From DRGT01 sp035685445 (GTDB lineage: Archaea > Thermoproteota > Nitrososphaeria > Nitrososphaerales > Nitrosopumilaceae), in the NCBI GenBank assembly GCA_035685445.1, contig DASSAK010000015.1, forward strand, positions 1 through 17,495: a stretch of DNA of 17,495 nt, written 5' to 3'. This document shows positions 7,060 through 13,943 of the stretch, piece after piece; the first letter of the stretch is position 1, and each line of letters opens with the position of its first letter. The translations under genes were made by a program, and so were the position numbers. The notes beneath the pieces are model-generated. The model was not told the origin of the DNA. It saw nothing but the letters and a program-made list of their open reading frames with translations, and made no database searches.

Positions 7060-8196
7060 ATGAGTGAAAATGCGTTTGTTGTAGTATTTCCATCAGTTTT
7101 TGCTAAAAATAAAATAAAGCGCCTAGAATCAAATATCAAAAAAATTCTTAAAATTAGAAATCAAGAATTTAGAAAAATTGAACGAGATGATTCTGTAATA
7201 ATTATTGATGCAAATGATCCTGTCTTTGCTTCATCTGCAATAAATCTGCTTTTTGGAATAAAAAAAGTAGCAATTGCGAAGAAAATTAAAAATGATTTCA
7301 ATGCAATTATTTCTGAAATCACAAAAATTGGTTCAAATCTCCTTCTTAAGGGAGAAAAATTTCTAGTGCGCGTGGAAGGATTTTCATCTGGTTTCTTACC
7401 AAAAGATGTTGAAATTTCTGCAACCTCATCATTAATTGAAAAAACTGTAAAACTTGGAGTAAAACCAGGTAGTGAAGAAAAATATGACAAGCTTCTTTAT
7501 GCTTATCTTACAAAATCAAATGCTTATGTTTGTGTATATGTAGATGAAGGTTTTGGAGGCATTCCTTACAATTCACAAAATGAAAAAGCTATATGCGCGA
7601 TTTATGATGAATTGTCAGCAGTTTCTTGTCTAGAAACAATCAAAGAGGGATTTGATGTGAAGATCATTGTTTGCTATAAACAAAAAACTGAACTTGTGAA
7701 TTTAGTAAAAATTTTAAATCAAATTTTACCACGCACTACAAAATCAAAAATTGATATAGAATTTTTCCAAATTTCAATAAAAGAGTCAAACTCAAAAAAT
7801 CTTTTAACTCTAATAGATTCAGTTACTAAGATTTTAATTCGTGTTGCAAAAGCAAATAAAATTAATAAAATTTCTTTAGGATTATCTCCCTTAATTTTTC
7901 CTTCAAGATTTATAGAAAATTCTGTTAAACAAATCTTTAGAAATGATTTTACGTCATTAATTCCACTTTCAAGCTTGGATGATGGAATTTTTGATAATGC
8001 AAGGGAATTAGGACTAGGAAAATATCTTTCGAAAATAGAAAAATTAGGTAAAATGAATTTTTCAAGACAACATACATCTAAAGTTCAAATTAAGAAAATT
8101 GTTGAGAACGCCTTTAAAAAAAGAAAAAATGTTTCAATTGTGGTAGGGCCAAACACCATTCATGAAATTCTTGATCAATTAGAAGAAAATCATTGA
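7060..8196 (+). CDS. ThiI-like THUMP domain protein with degenerate PP-loop
   Basis: The 378-residue length and layout resemble ThiI, the tRNA 4-thiouridine synthetase. There is an N-terminal ferredoxin-like region, then a THUMP-like region with LLFGIKKV at 63-70 and FLVRVEGF at 101-108. A GGIPY segment (166-170) stands where ThiI has the strand leading into its PP-loop. ThiI's SGGIDSP would fall at about 181-187, but this protein reads IYDELSAV and lacks the ATP-binding loop. Later segments (LGLSPLIFPSRFIENSV near 273-289; SLDDGIFDNARELGLGKYLS near 305-324) echo the ThiI C-terminal part without its catalytic features. It is therefore probably a non-catalytic RNA-binding relative, possibly helping a tRNA-modifying enzyme. 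The alignment was done by eye, so the ThiI relation is moderate in certainty. It has its own TATA box. Confidence 0.65.
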   Translation: MSENAFVVVFPSVFAKNKIKRLESNIKKILKIRNQEFRKIERDDSVIIIDANDPVFASSAINLLFGIKKVAIAKKIKNDFNAIISEITKIGSNLLLKGEKFLVRVEGFSSGFLPKDVEISATSSLIEKTVKLGVKPGSEEKYDKLLYAYLTKSNAYVCVYVDEGFGGIPYNSQNEKAICAIYDELSAVSCLETIKEGFDVKIIVCYKQKTELVNLVKILNQILPRTTKSKIDIEFFQISIKESNSKNLLTLIDSVTKILIRVAKANKINKISLGLSPLIFPSRFIENSVKQIFRNDFTSLIPLSSLDDGIFDNARELGLGKYLSKIEKLGKMNFSRQHTSKVQIKKIVENAFKKRKNVSIVVGPNTIHEILDQLEENH

Positions 8197-8199
8197 GAA

Positions 8200-8206
8200 T
8201 TTAAAC
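8200..8206 (+). promoter_or_regulatory. TATA box of the glycosyltransferase gene
   Basis: The sequence tttaaac is centred 26 nt before ATG 8229, a few bases after the stop codon of the preceding gene. It suggests that this gene is transcribed separately despite the 32-nt gap. Confidence 0.5.
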
Positions 8207-8228
8207 GGCTAAAATAATCGTCAATATT

Positions 8229-9461
8229 ATGAAAAAGATAGGCGAATTCATCTACCCCTGGGGCAGTGGCCACTACACTAGAATGATGAGATTAAATGAA
8301 GTGCTTCCAGATTATATCAAAGAAGATTTTGAAATACATTTTTCAAGCAAAGATCATGTTTACCAAAAATTATTAGAAAAGTTTCCAGAAAAAAGAGAGC
8401 AAATTCATGAAATTTTAATGCCTACTCCTATAGATGGAAAATTTGGTCCAAGTGTTTCACTATCTATGATGAATCTGCTCTTACCAATTGCTACTAATCC
8501 TCCCTTAGTAAAGCAAATTGCAAGCTATCTAAGAGATGAAGCAAAATTATTTGATGATGAAAAATTTGATCTTGCAATAAATGATGGAGATATGGGAGCA
8601 AATGTGCTTGCAGATAGAAGGGGTGTGCCTAGTATCTTTATAACAAATCAATTTATGCCAAAACTTTGGAAATCCAAATTTTACTTTTATCCATCACTTG
8701 TTTTTGTTGCTAAACAAATTGCAAAGGCAACAAGAATTTTAGTTGCAGATTCTCCCCCACCACATACTATTTGTGAATACAATCTAAATTTTCCTGAAAA
8801 ATTAACAGATAAAATAGCTTATGTTGGTCATTTTAGTAAAAAAATAAAATCAAAACAGCCAGAAACTGATCTGGAAAATTTGATTAAAAATTTTGAATTT
8901 GGTTATTGGATGAGAACTGGAAATAAATCAACCAATGATGTTACTGGTAAGAAATTTGAACAAGTTTTTAAACAAGATAAAATGAAAGATGAGAAAAGAA
9001 TTATTTCGCATGCTAAAGAGGATCCATCAGTTGAAAGAGTTTTAGATAAAGATGGTAAAAAATACTCTATTTCTGAAGCTCTTGAAAAGAAAGTGGATTG
9101 GGTTCAAATAGATGTTGGATATTTATCAGAGCAAGAAAAATCTACGGTTTTAAATTTATGTAAATATGCAGTCGTTAATGGCTCTCATACTGTAATGGGA
9201 GAAATTTTAGGAGAAAAAGCAAAACCAATAATTGGATTACCTGTGTATGATGAGCATACAAATCATATTAAGTGGGCCCAAGAAAAAAATTTAGGAATTT
9301 TAGCAAACAATGAAAAACAAGTTTTGAAAGCGATCATTACTATCAAAAATAATTATAGTGAATTTGAGGAATGTCTTCAAGAATTTTCAAAGAATTTTGT
9401 TAGAAATGGAGCAGAAAATTCTGCAAAAATTGCCAATGAAGTTCTCGAAAATAACAAATAA
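8229..9461 (+). CDS. MurG-like GT-B glycosyltransferase family protein (MJ1255 type)
   Basis: The 410-residue protein has the two-domain GT-B layout. The N-terminal glycine motif PWGSGHYTRMMRL (10-22) corresponds to the GxGH-x2-R loop of MurG and MGDG-synthase-like enzymes. The C-terminal donor-site region has VNGSHTVMGEILGEKAKPI near 316-334 and then LPVYDEHTNH, matching the GG/NG-x-T-x-x-E and nucleotide-sugar-binding pattern. It probably transfers a sugar from a nucleotide donor to a lipid, glycan or protein at the cytoplasmic membrane face; neither donor nor acceptor can be told from the sequence. No other glycan genes are adjacent. The ATG start is supported by a TATA box 26 nt upstream. 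Confidence 0.75.
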   Translation: MKKIGEFIYPWGSGHYTRMMRLNEVLPDYIKEDFEIHFSSKDHVYQKLLEKFPEKREQIHEILMPTPIDGKFGPSVSLSMMNLLLPIATNPPLVKQIASYLRDEAKLFDDEKFDLAINDGDMGANVLADRRGVPSIFITNQFMPKLWKSKFYFYPSLVFVAKQIAKATRILVADSPPPHTICEYNLNFPEKLTDKIAYVGHFSKKIKSKQPETDLENLIKNFEFGYWMRTGNKSTNDVTGKKFEQVFKQDKMKDEKRIISHAKEDPSVERVLDKDGKKYSISEALEKKVDWVQIDVGYLSEQEKSTVLNLCKYAVVNGSHTVMGEILGEKAKPIIGLPVYDEHTNHIKWAQEKNLGILANNEKQVLKAIITIKNNYSEFEECLQEFSKNFVRNGAENSAKIANEVLENNK

Positions 9462-9463
9462 TA
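9455..9463 (+). promoter_or_regulatory. TATA-like element upstream of candidate small RNA
   Basis: The sequence caaataata overlaps the stop codon of the glycosyltransferase gene. Its centre is about 26 nt before base 9486, where the 12-bp stem of the candidate RNA begins, so it could drive an RNA whose 5' end is the stem itself. In such AT-rich DNA the match alone is weak evidence. Confidence 0.4.
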
Positions 9464-9485
9464 CCTTTCTGAGAATATCTTTGAT

Positions 9486-9566
9486 GTCTGGTACGCGGTA
9501 TGTTCGATGGGCGAACTGACCGTGTTATCGGGATGACGATATAATCCGCGTACCAGATTTCTTTTG
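9486..9566 (+). ncRNA. Candidate structured small RNA with a three-way-junction-like fold
   Basis: This stretch has about half G+C, against roughly a third in its surroundings, and no convincing reading frame. The 12 bases 9487-9498 (tctggtacgcgg) pair perfectly with 9546-9557 (ccgcgtaccaga), with a possible G-U pair below. Inside are two short hairpins: 9502-9506 with 9512-9516 (gttcg/cgaac, loop atggg) and 9526-9530 with 9537-9541 (tatcg/cgata, loop ggatga). A T-rich run (tttctttt, 9558-9565) directly follows the stem as a plausible archaeal terminator, and a TATA-like element fits a start at about 9486. An alternative pairing of 9496-9499 with 9519-9522 would compete with the stem. It matches no RNA class I recognise. 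The strand is inferred from the promoter and T-tract positions. Confidence 0.6.
9558..9565 (+). terminator. T-tract after candidate small RNA
   Basis: The run tttctttt begins one base after the closing 12-bp stem. Archaeal RNA polymerase terminates at T-rich runs in the non-template strand, so this could end the candidate RNA, or serve the upstream glycosyltransferase transcript. Confidence 0.4.
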
Positions 9567-9605
9567 AATGATTTTACCTGACGATCTAATGTAGAGTGGG
9601 AACGC

Positions 9606-9611
9606 TTTTAT
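9606..9611 (+). promoter_or_regulatory. TATA-like element of the small zinc-protein gene
   Basis: The sequence ttttat (within gcttttatgg) is centred 27-28 nt before the TTG start at 9636. It supports a leaderless transcript starting at that TTG and separate from the candidate RNA. Confidence 0.45.
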
Positions 9612-9635
9612 GGAAAAAATTTAGTCAAGTCATCA

Positions 9636-9926
9636 TTGCCAAACTGTCCTGAATGTGTAGCAAGAGAAAAGAAGGCCATTATGGAAAAAAATGCAGATAA
9701 TCCTGATGTTGATCTAACTAAGCTTTTTGAGGAAATTGAAATTCCAATGAAATTTGATCCCAATACAAAGCACTTCATTTGTAAAAGATGTGGATTATAT
9801 GCCACAAGAGAACAAGTTGGAGATATTCGTGAACGCCTAAATCGAAAAGAATCCACCAGACAAGACAGACAATATGACTATCTTGATTGGTGGCAAAAAA
9901 GTAAAAAAGAAAAACAGCAACACTAG
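9636..9926 (+). CDS. Small zinc-ribbon-like protein, function unknown
   Basis: The 96-residue protein carries CPEC at residues 4-7 and CKRC at about 49-52, a likely four-cysteine zinc site, followed by a basic, charged C-terminal helix region rich in R, K, Q and D. I recognise no named family. The two cysteine pairs suggest a nucleic-acid-binding or structural zinc ribbon. The start is TTG: no ATG or GTG lies between the upstream in-frame stop (9579) and the first CxxC, and the next ATG would remove that pair. Another gene follows after 6 nt on the same strand, so the two are probably cotranscribed. Confidence 0.7.
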   Translation: MPNCPECVAREKKAIMEKNADNPDVDLTKLFEEIEIPMKFDPNTKHFICKRCGLYATREQVGDIRERLNRKESTRQDRQYDYLDWWQKSKKEKQQH

Positions 9927-9932
9927 ATAAAA

Positions 9933-10328
9933 ATGGTAAAAAAGAAAGAAGACATTCCAGAGTGGGTTTCAGATGAGATTCAAAATGCAAAGTTTGAGAA
10001 ACCAGTATCTGAAACAAAGACTGGATATATTTTAGAAATTTATGAGAAGGATAAAAAAATAGATGCCCAATTGTACGAGCCTGTTGAGGATGGAAGGCAT
10101 ATTGTAACAATGGATTTACCAAAAAATATCAAACCTGCGGAGTTAGAAAGAGGTGTAGTATACGAATTTACATTTGATTCTATGAAAGCGCCACTAAGCA
10201 AAAAAGTGGTTGAATATTTGAAAAAAGAGAAAGATATTGAGATGAATGCAATATATCAATTTGAATTAACAAATCTTGAATTGCTAGATGTTGGTTCTTC
10301 AGAGTCTGCAAATACTGATGCGGAATAG
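9933..10328 (+). CDS. Small hypothetical protein, possibly beta-barrel-like
   Basis: The 131-residue protein is not recognised. It starts with a lysine-rich segment (MVKKKEDIPEWV), then alternates short beta-prone stretches (TGYILEIYE, IDAQLYE, HIVTMDL, VVYEFTFDS, YQFELTNLEL) compatible with a small OB-like or other beta-barrel fold, and ends in an acidic Ser/Asn tail. No signal peptide, membrane segment or cysteines are visible, so it is likely cytoplasmic. It begins 6 nt after the zinc-protein gene, suggesting one transcript and perhaps a shared role. Its stop abuts the convergent SDR gene with no gap. Confidence 0.7.
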   Translation: MVKKKEDIPEWVSDEIQNAKFEKPVSETKTGYILEIYEKDKKIDAQLYEPVEDGRHIVTMDLPKNIKPAELERGVVYEFTFDSMKAPLSKKVVEYLKKEKDIEMNAIYQFELTNLELLDVGSSESANTDAE

Positions 10329-11132
10329 TTAGATTGGTTTACTTTTTTCTAACTGCTTTCTAAAGGTTGAACCAATTATTGGATTGATAAAAAATGGAAA
10401 AGTGTGTTTTGCCCATATTCCTGCTCTGGTTACGGAAGGAACAACAATTTCAAGTCTTTTTGAATTTGCTGCCTTTACTACAGACTTTGCGACAGTTTCA
10501 GGACTTAATGAAATTCCCGTAGCGTGTTTTGTAAAATTTTCAAATGATGGATGATCAAACAGATTTGTTCTAACCATGATGGGGCTTACTACAGTAAGTC
10601 CAACGTCTGTTCCATGAAGTTCATGTTTCAGACCTTCTGAAAAACCAAGCATAGCAAATTTTGTAGCACAATATGAAGCAATTCCAGGAACACTAAAACT
10701 GGCACCAACTGATGCAACATTTACAATATGACCAAAATTTTGTTCTAACATTATAGGAAGAAAGTTTTTGATACAGTAAATCATTCCAAAATAGTTAGTT
10801 TCCATTTGTGATTCAATTTCTTCAATGGTTAAATCATTGACTTTACCATAAATTACAAAACCTGCATTATTTACAAGAACATCAATTCTGCCAAATTTAT
10901 CTAATACATTATCTGCCATTTTCTTGACTTGAGATTTTTGTGAAACATCACAAGGACAAACTAATGTTTTTACATGAAATTGAGAAATCTTTTTTTCTAC
11001 CTCAAGAAGTTTTTCTTTTCTTCTTGCTACTAGAACAATGTTTGCTCCTTTTTTTGCAAATTGAATTGCTGATGCTTCTCCAATTCCACTAGATGCGCCA
11101 GTAATAACTATTATTTTATTTTTAAAGTCCAT
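10329..11132 (-). CDS. Short-chain dehydrogenase/reductase (SDR)
   Basis: The 267-residue protein is a classical SDR with a Rossmann fold: cofactor motif TGASSGIG at 11-18, NNAG at 88-91, and the catalytic serine near 141 with Y154-x3-K158 (YCATK). Paired arginines after the second strand (VARRKEK, 36-42) favour NADP(H). The C-terminal part contains PFFINPIIG, which may be substrate-binding or membrane-associating. The substrate cannot be predicted. A TATA-like stretch about 25 nt before the ATG (near 11152-11162) and a 35-nt gap from the membrane protein gene upstream on the same strand leave open whether the two are cotranscribed. Confidence 0.9.
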   Translation of the reverse strand: MDFKNKIIVITGASSGIGEASAIQFAKKGANIVLVARRKEKLLEVEKKISQFHVKTLVCPCDVSQKSQVKKMADNVLDKFGRIDVLVNNAGFVIYGKVNDLTIEEIESQMETNYFGMIYCIKNFLPIMLEQNFGHIVNVASVGASFSVPGIASYCATKFAMLGFSEGLKHELHGTDVGLTVVSPIMVRTNLFDHPSFENFTKHATGISLSPETVAKSVVKAANSKRLEIVVPSVTRAGIWAKHTFPFFINPIIGSTFRKQLEKSKPI

Positions 11133-11167
11133 ACCATTTGAAATAATATTTGAAAAATAAAGTGTTT

Positions 11168-12184
11168 TTATTTAATATCAGCTTTTGTGTATTTTCCTAA
11201 GGCTAATTTCATCAACAGGAGCCAAGTTACTGCGATTGGTACATAGTAAGTTGCAATTCTCCAAGCAATAACTGCATTCCATTCTACACTTCCTTCTGCC
11301 ACATTAAAATCAAATGGGTTTAGATTGTTTAAATATGCTACAATTCCAAATTCTGCCAAGCCAGAACCTCCTATAGTGATAGGTAGATTTCCAATAGCGT
11401 TAGCACCCATAACTGCCATAATGGAATCAAGTGCATTGATCACATAACCAGTATCTGTTGCAATTATCATGAAAGTAATTCCATAAAAAATCCAAGAAAT
11501 AATCGATAACGCAAAACCATTAAGAAACACTTTGTTTGATTCTTTTGTTTTTAGATTTTTTCTACTCATTGTACAGACTTCTTCCATCCAAAGGTTTGTT
11601 TGTTCAACAAAATGTTTTCCTTTTTCTTTTCCAAATTTTGTAACAAGTTTGGAAATAACTTTGGGTAGCTGGAATGTTCTTTTTGCTGAAAGGAAAAATA
11701 GAATCATCCAAAGTGATGTAACAAAAATGCTTGTTCCTAAGATAATTGCTGCCACAATGTATGCACCCATTAATAATGCGATAATGCCAGCCATAATAGA
11801 TAACATGCCACCAGCAAAAACCTCAGTTACAATATCTAGAATGGCAATCCACATTGCTTTTGAGGGGGTTACTCCTTTTTTATGCATCCAATAAATTACA
11901 ACAAATTCTGCACCAACAAACATAGGAGTCGTAAATTTAATGAATTCGCTTCCAATTCTAACGCCCGACATTTTCCAAACAGAGTCAATTGGTCCAAGAT
12001 AATGTCTAGCAATATAGCTAAATTTGATTCCCTGTAGTCCCAGTTTTACCATCATTGCGGCTACTGCAGCAGCAAAAGGAATTGCGCCGATTGCAAAGAT
12101 GTCTTCTGCTTTGATATCAAATTGGATTGCAATAATGATTATGGGTATCATACTTGCTGGGATTGCTGCAATTCGCCAATTCAT
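11168..12184 (-). CDS. Flippase-like integral membrane protein (lysylphosphatidylglycerol synthase TM / UPF0104 family)
   Basis: The 338-residue protein has about eight hydrophobic segments and the features of the MprF/AglD-type transmembrane family: an early RIGSEFIKFTTPMFVGAEFVVIYWM block near 76-100, a central charged loop (about 168-218), and a late GNLPITIGGSGLAEFG block near 262-277. Family knowledge: relatives flip or modify lipids or isoprenoid-linked intermediates, but this stand-alone archaeal branch is uncharacterised. The ATG at 12184 lies about 27 nt from an AT-rich TATA element at 12206-12214, giving a leaderless mRNA. The SDR gene follows 35 nt downstream on the same strand. 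Confidence 0.8.
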   Translation of the reverse strand: MNWRIAAIPASMIPIIIIAIQFDIKAEDIFAIGAIPFAAAVAAMMVKLGLQGIKFSYIARHYLGPIDSVWKMSGVRIGSEFIKFTTPMFVGAEFVVIYWMHKKGVTPSKAMWIAILDIVTEVFAGGMLSIMAGIIALLMGAYIVAAIILGTSIFVTSLWMILFFLSAKRTFQLPKVISKLVTKFGKEKGKHFVEQTNLWMEEVCTMSRKNLKTKESNKVFLNGFALSIISWIFYGITFMIIATDTGYVINALDSIMAVMGANAIGNLPITIGGSGLAEFGIVAYLNNLNPFDFNVAEGSVEWNAVIAWRIATYYVPIAVTWLLLMKLALGKYTKADIK

Positions 12185-12205
12185 TCGATAATTTTTTTAT
12201 GGATT

Positions 12206-12214
12206 CAAATATAA
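12206..12214. promoter_or_regulatory. Possible shared TATA box for divergent genes at 12184 (-) and 12242 (+)
   Basis: The sequence caaatataa reads as a TATA element on both strands. Its centre is about 27 nt from the - strand ATG and about 31 nt from the + strand TTG, so the GPN gene would have a leader of only a few bases. The divergent gap is 57 nt. Confidence 0.5.
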
Positions 12215-12241
12215 GCCAATAATGAACAATAACGCGAAAGA

Positions 12242-13000
12242 TTGAAGTCAATTTTTATAGCTGGTACAGCAGGTGCAGGAAAATCATTACTAACATCAAA
12301 AATTAATGAATATTATACAAGAAATGGAGCATTTTCAGCCATATTAAATTTAGATCCAGGTGTTGAAGTATTACCGTATACATGTGACATTGATGTAAGG
12401 GACCATGTAGATATTGTATCTATTATGAAACAGTACGAGCTTGGTCCTAATGGTGCTCTCATTATGGCAAATGATTTGATTGCATCAAAAATTGATACAA
12501 TTCAAAATGAAATAGATAAAATTAATCCAGATTATTTACTAGTTGATACTCCAGGACAGATAGAATTATTTGCATACAGAACAAGTGGTCAATTTCTTGT
12601 ACAAAACTTGAATCTTGATGAAAAAATAAGTATTTTTCTTTTTGATGGTTCCCTTGTTACAACTCCTGTAAATTTTGTCTCAATTGCATTACTTGCAACA
12701 TCAATAAAATTAAGATTGGGTTTGCCAACTATCAATGTTCTAACAAAAACAGATCTAATTGGTGATAGATTAAAAGAGATTCTTAAATGGTCAACCAACA
12801 TTGCTGTGTTAGAAAATGCAATATCTCAAGAAGCAGATGGTGAAGTATATACTCTTACTACCAGTATTTTACGTAGTCTTAATTTAGGGGGATTTGCACA
12901 AGGATTAATTCCGTTATCAAATGTCACTGGAGAAGGAATGGTTAATTTGGAAAGTGCGTTAAGCAGAACCATAAACTTGGGAGAGGAGGTAGAAGACTAA
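12242..13000 (+). CDS. GPN-loop GTPase
   Basis: The 252-residue protein has the full GPN-loop GTPase signature: P-loop GTAGAGKS at 8-15, the family-defining GPN tripeptide at 68-70, DTPGQIE at 102-108 and the base-specificity TKTD at 168-171. Archaeal GPN proteins are homodimeric GTPases; the eukaryotic relatives help assemble or import RNA polymerase II, and the archaeal role is unclear. The start is TTG: it is the only start between an in-frame stop at 12230 and the P-loop. The gene ends exactly where homoserine kinase begins, and its last codons hold that gene's ribosome-binding site, so it heads the operon with thrB and queC. Confidence 0.93.
   Translation: MKSIFIAGTAGAGKSLLTSKINEYYTRNGAFSAILNLDPGVEVLPYTCDIDVRDHVDIVSIMKQYELGPNGALIMANDLIASKIDTIQNEIDKINPDYLLVDTPGQIELFAYRTSGQFLVQNLNLDEKISIFLFDGSLVTTPVNFVSIALLATSIKLRLGLPTINVLTKTDLIGDRLKEILKWSTNIAVLENAISQEADGEVYTLTTSILRSLNLGGFAQGLIPLSNVTGEGMVNLESALSRTINLGEEVED
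12985..12990 (+). promoter_or_regulatory. Shine-Dalgarno site of thrB
   Basis: The sequence ggaggt lies within the last codons of the GPN GTPase gene and 10 nt before the TTG start of the homoserine kinase gene. It fixes that start and shows that the gene is translated from a polycistronic mRNA. Confidence 0.75.
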
Positions 13001-13927
13001 TTGGTAAATAGCATAACAGTAAAAGCTCCATCTTCAACTGCAAACCTTGGTCCAGGTTTTGATGTTTTTGGTCTTGCGCTAGATGCATTTTTTGATGAAA
13101 TAAAACTTTCTAAAAAAAAGCAAAACGGAATTTCAATTATTAGCGAAGATAAAATTCCTACAAATCCCACAAAAAACACGGCAGGTATTGTAATTAAAAC
13201 AATGCAAAAAAAATTTAAAACCAAAGAGGGTTTAGAGATAAAAATTAAAAAAGGAATTCCCGCCGGTTACGGAATGGGTAGCAGTGCTGCCTCGGCAGCT
13301 GCTGCTGCCGTAGCATTTGATAAATTGTATAAACTAAACCTTGATCAAAATTCTTTAGTAAAATTTGCAGGTGAAGGTGAAAAAGCTAGTGCGGGTTCTG
13401 TTCATTATGATAATGTAGCAGCTTCTGTGTTAGGAGGATTTGTTATTGTTAGAACAAATCCTTTTGATGTGATTCAAATTAATGCACCAAAAAACCTCGT
13501 ATTATGCGTAGCAATTCCTAAAATTGCAATTCCTGTAAAGAAAACAAAATCTTCCAGAAGCGTAATTCCAAAAAAAATAAAAATTTCAGATAGCATCCAA
13601 AATCTTTCAAATGCAACAGCCATGGTTGTAGGATTTCTGAGAAATAATCCAGAAATTATTGGCAGTTCAGTAAATGATGTGATTATAGAACCCGCAAGAA
13701 AACACATGATTCCTGGATTTAACCATGTAAAAAATAATACTTTAGCTGCAGGAGCATTAGGTGTAACAATTAGCGGAGCAGGACCTTCAGTAATTGCATT
13801 TGCAAAAAAATCATCAGATCAAAAAAAGATTTGCTTAGCAATGGAAAAAGGATTCAAAAAGGCAAAGGTTGATTGTCAAACAATAATTTGTAAACCTACC
13901 AACGGGGCCAGAATTATAAAGAAATAG
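13001..13927 (+). CDS. thrB: Homoserine kinase (GHMP kinase family)
   Basis: The 308-residue protein has the GHMP layout: an N-terminal VKAPSSTANLGPGFDVFGLALD segment (7-28) characteristic of homoserine kinases, the ATP-binding PAGYGMGSSAA at 86-96, and the C-terminal GVTISGAGPSVIAF segment near 254-267. It would phosphorylate L-homoserine for threonine synthesis. The start is TTG directly after the GPN stop codon, with a strong GGAGGT ribosome-binding site. It lies between the GPN GTPase gene and queC with very short gaps, so the operon mixes unrelated pathways. Another GHMP kinase activity is possible, but the N-terminal motif favours ThrB. Confidence 0.9.
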   Translation: MVNSITVKAPSSTANLGPGFDVFGLALDAFFDEIKLSKKKQNGISIISEDKIPTNPTKNTAGIVIKTMQKKFKTKEGLEIKIKKGIPAGYGMGSSAASAAAAAVAFDKLYKLNLDQNSLVKFAGEGEKASAGSVHYDNVAASVLGGFVIVRTNPFDVIQINAPKNLVLCVAIPKIAIPVKKTKSSRSVIPKKIKISDSIQNLSNATAMVVGFLRNNPEIIGSSVNDVIIEPARKHMIPGFNHVKNNTLAAGALGVTISGAGPSVIAFAKKSSDQKKICLAMEKGFKKAKVDCQTIICKPTNGARIIKK

Positions 13928-13943
13928 TTTTTGATTAGAGAGA

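Noticed and set aside
9487..9557. 12-bp inverted repeat as ends of a small mobile element (MITE)
   Set aside because: The 47-nt interior is itself structured, no target-site duplication is evident, and I saw no second copy in the window; the promoter and T-tract fit an RNA gene better.
9487..9557. tRNA or tRNA-like gene
   Set aside because: The closing stem is 12 bp rather than 7, there are only two inner arms, no anticodon arm can be drawn, and GTTCGA is in the wrong arm.
9481..9581. C/D box sRNA reading of the 9.5-kb RNA island (CTGA at 9516 and 9578, GATGACG near 9532, TTGATGT at 9481)
   Set aside because: The distances between the boxes (about 28 and 39 nt) are far longer than the roughly 12-nt guides of archaeal C/D RNAs, and the 12-bp stem cuts across the layout.
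9608..10122. Reading frames on the - strand opposite the two small genes (82 and 115 residues)
   Set aside because: They mirror the coding pattern of the + strand genes, have no recognisable motifs, and overlap well-supported starts.
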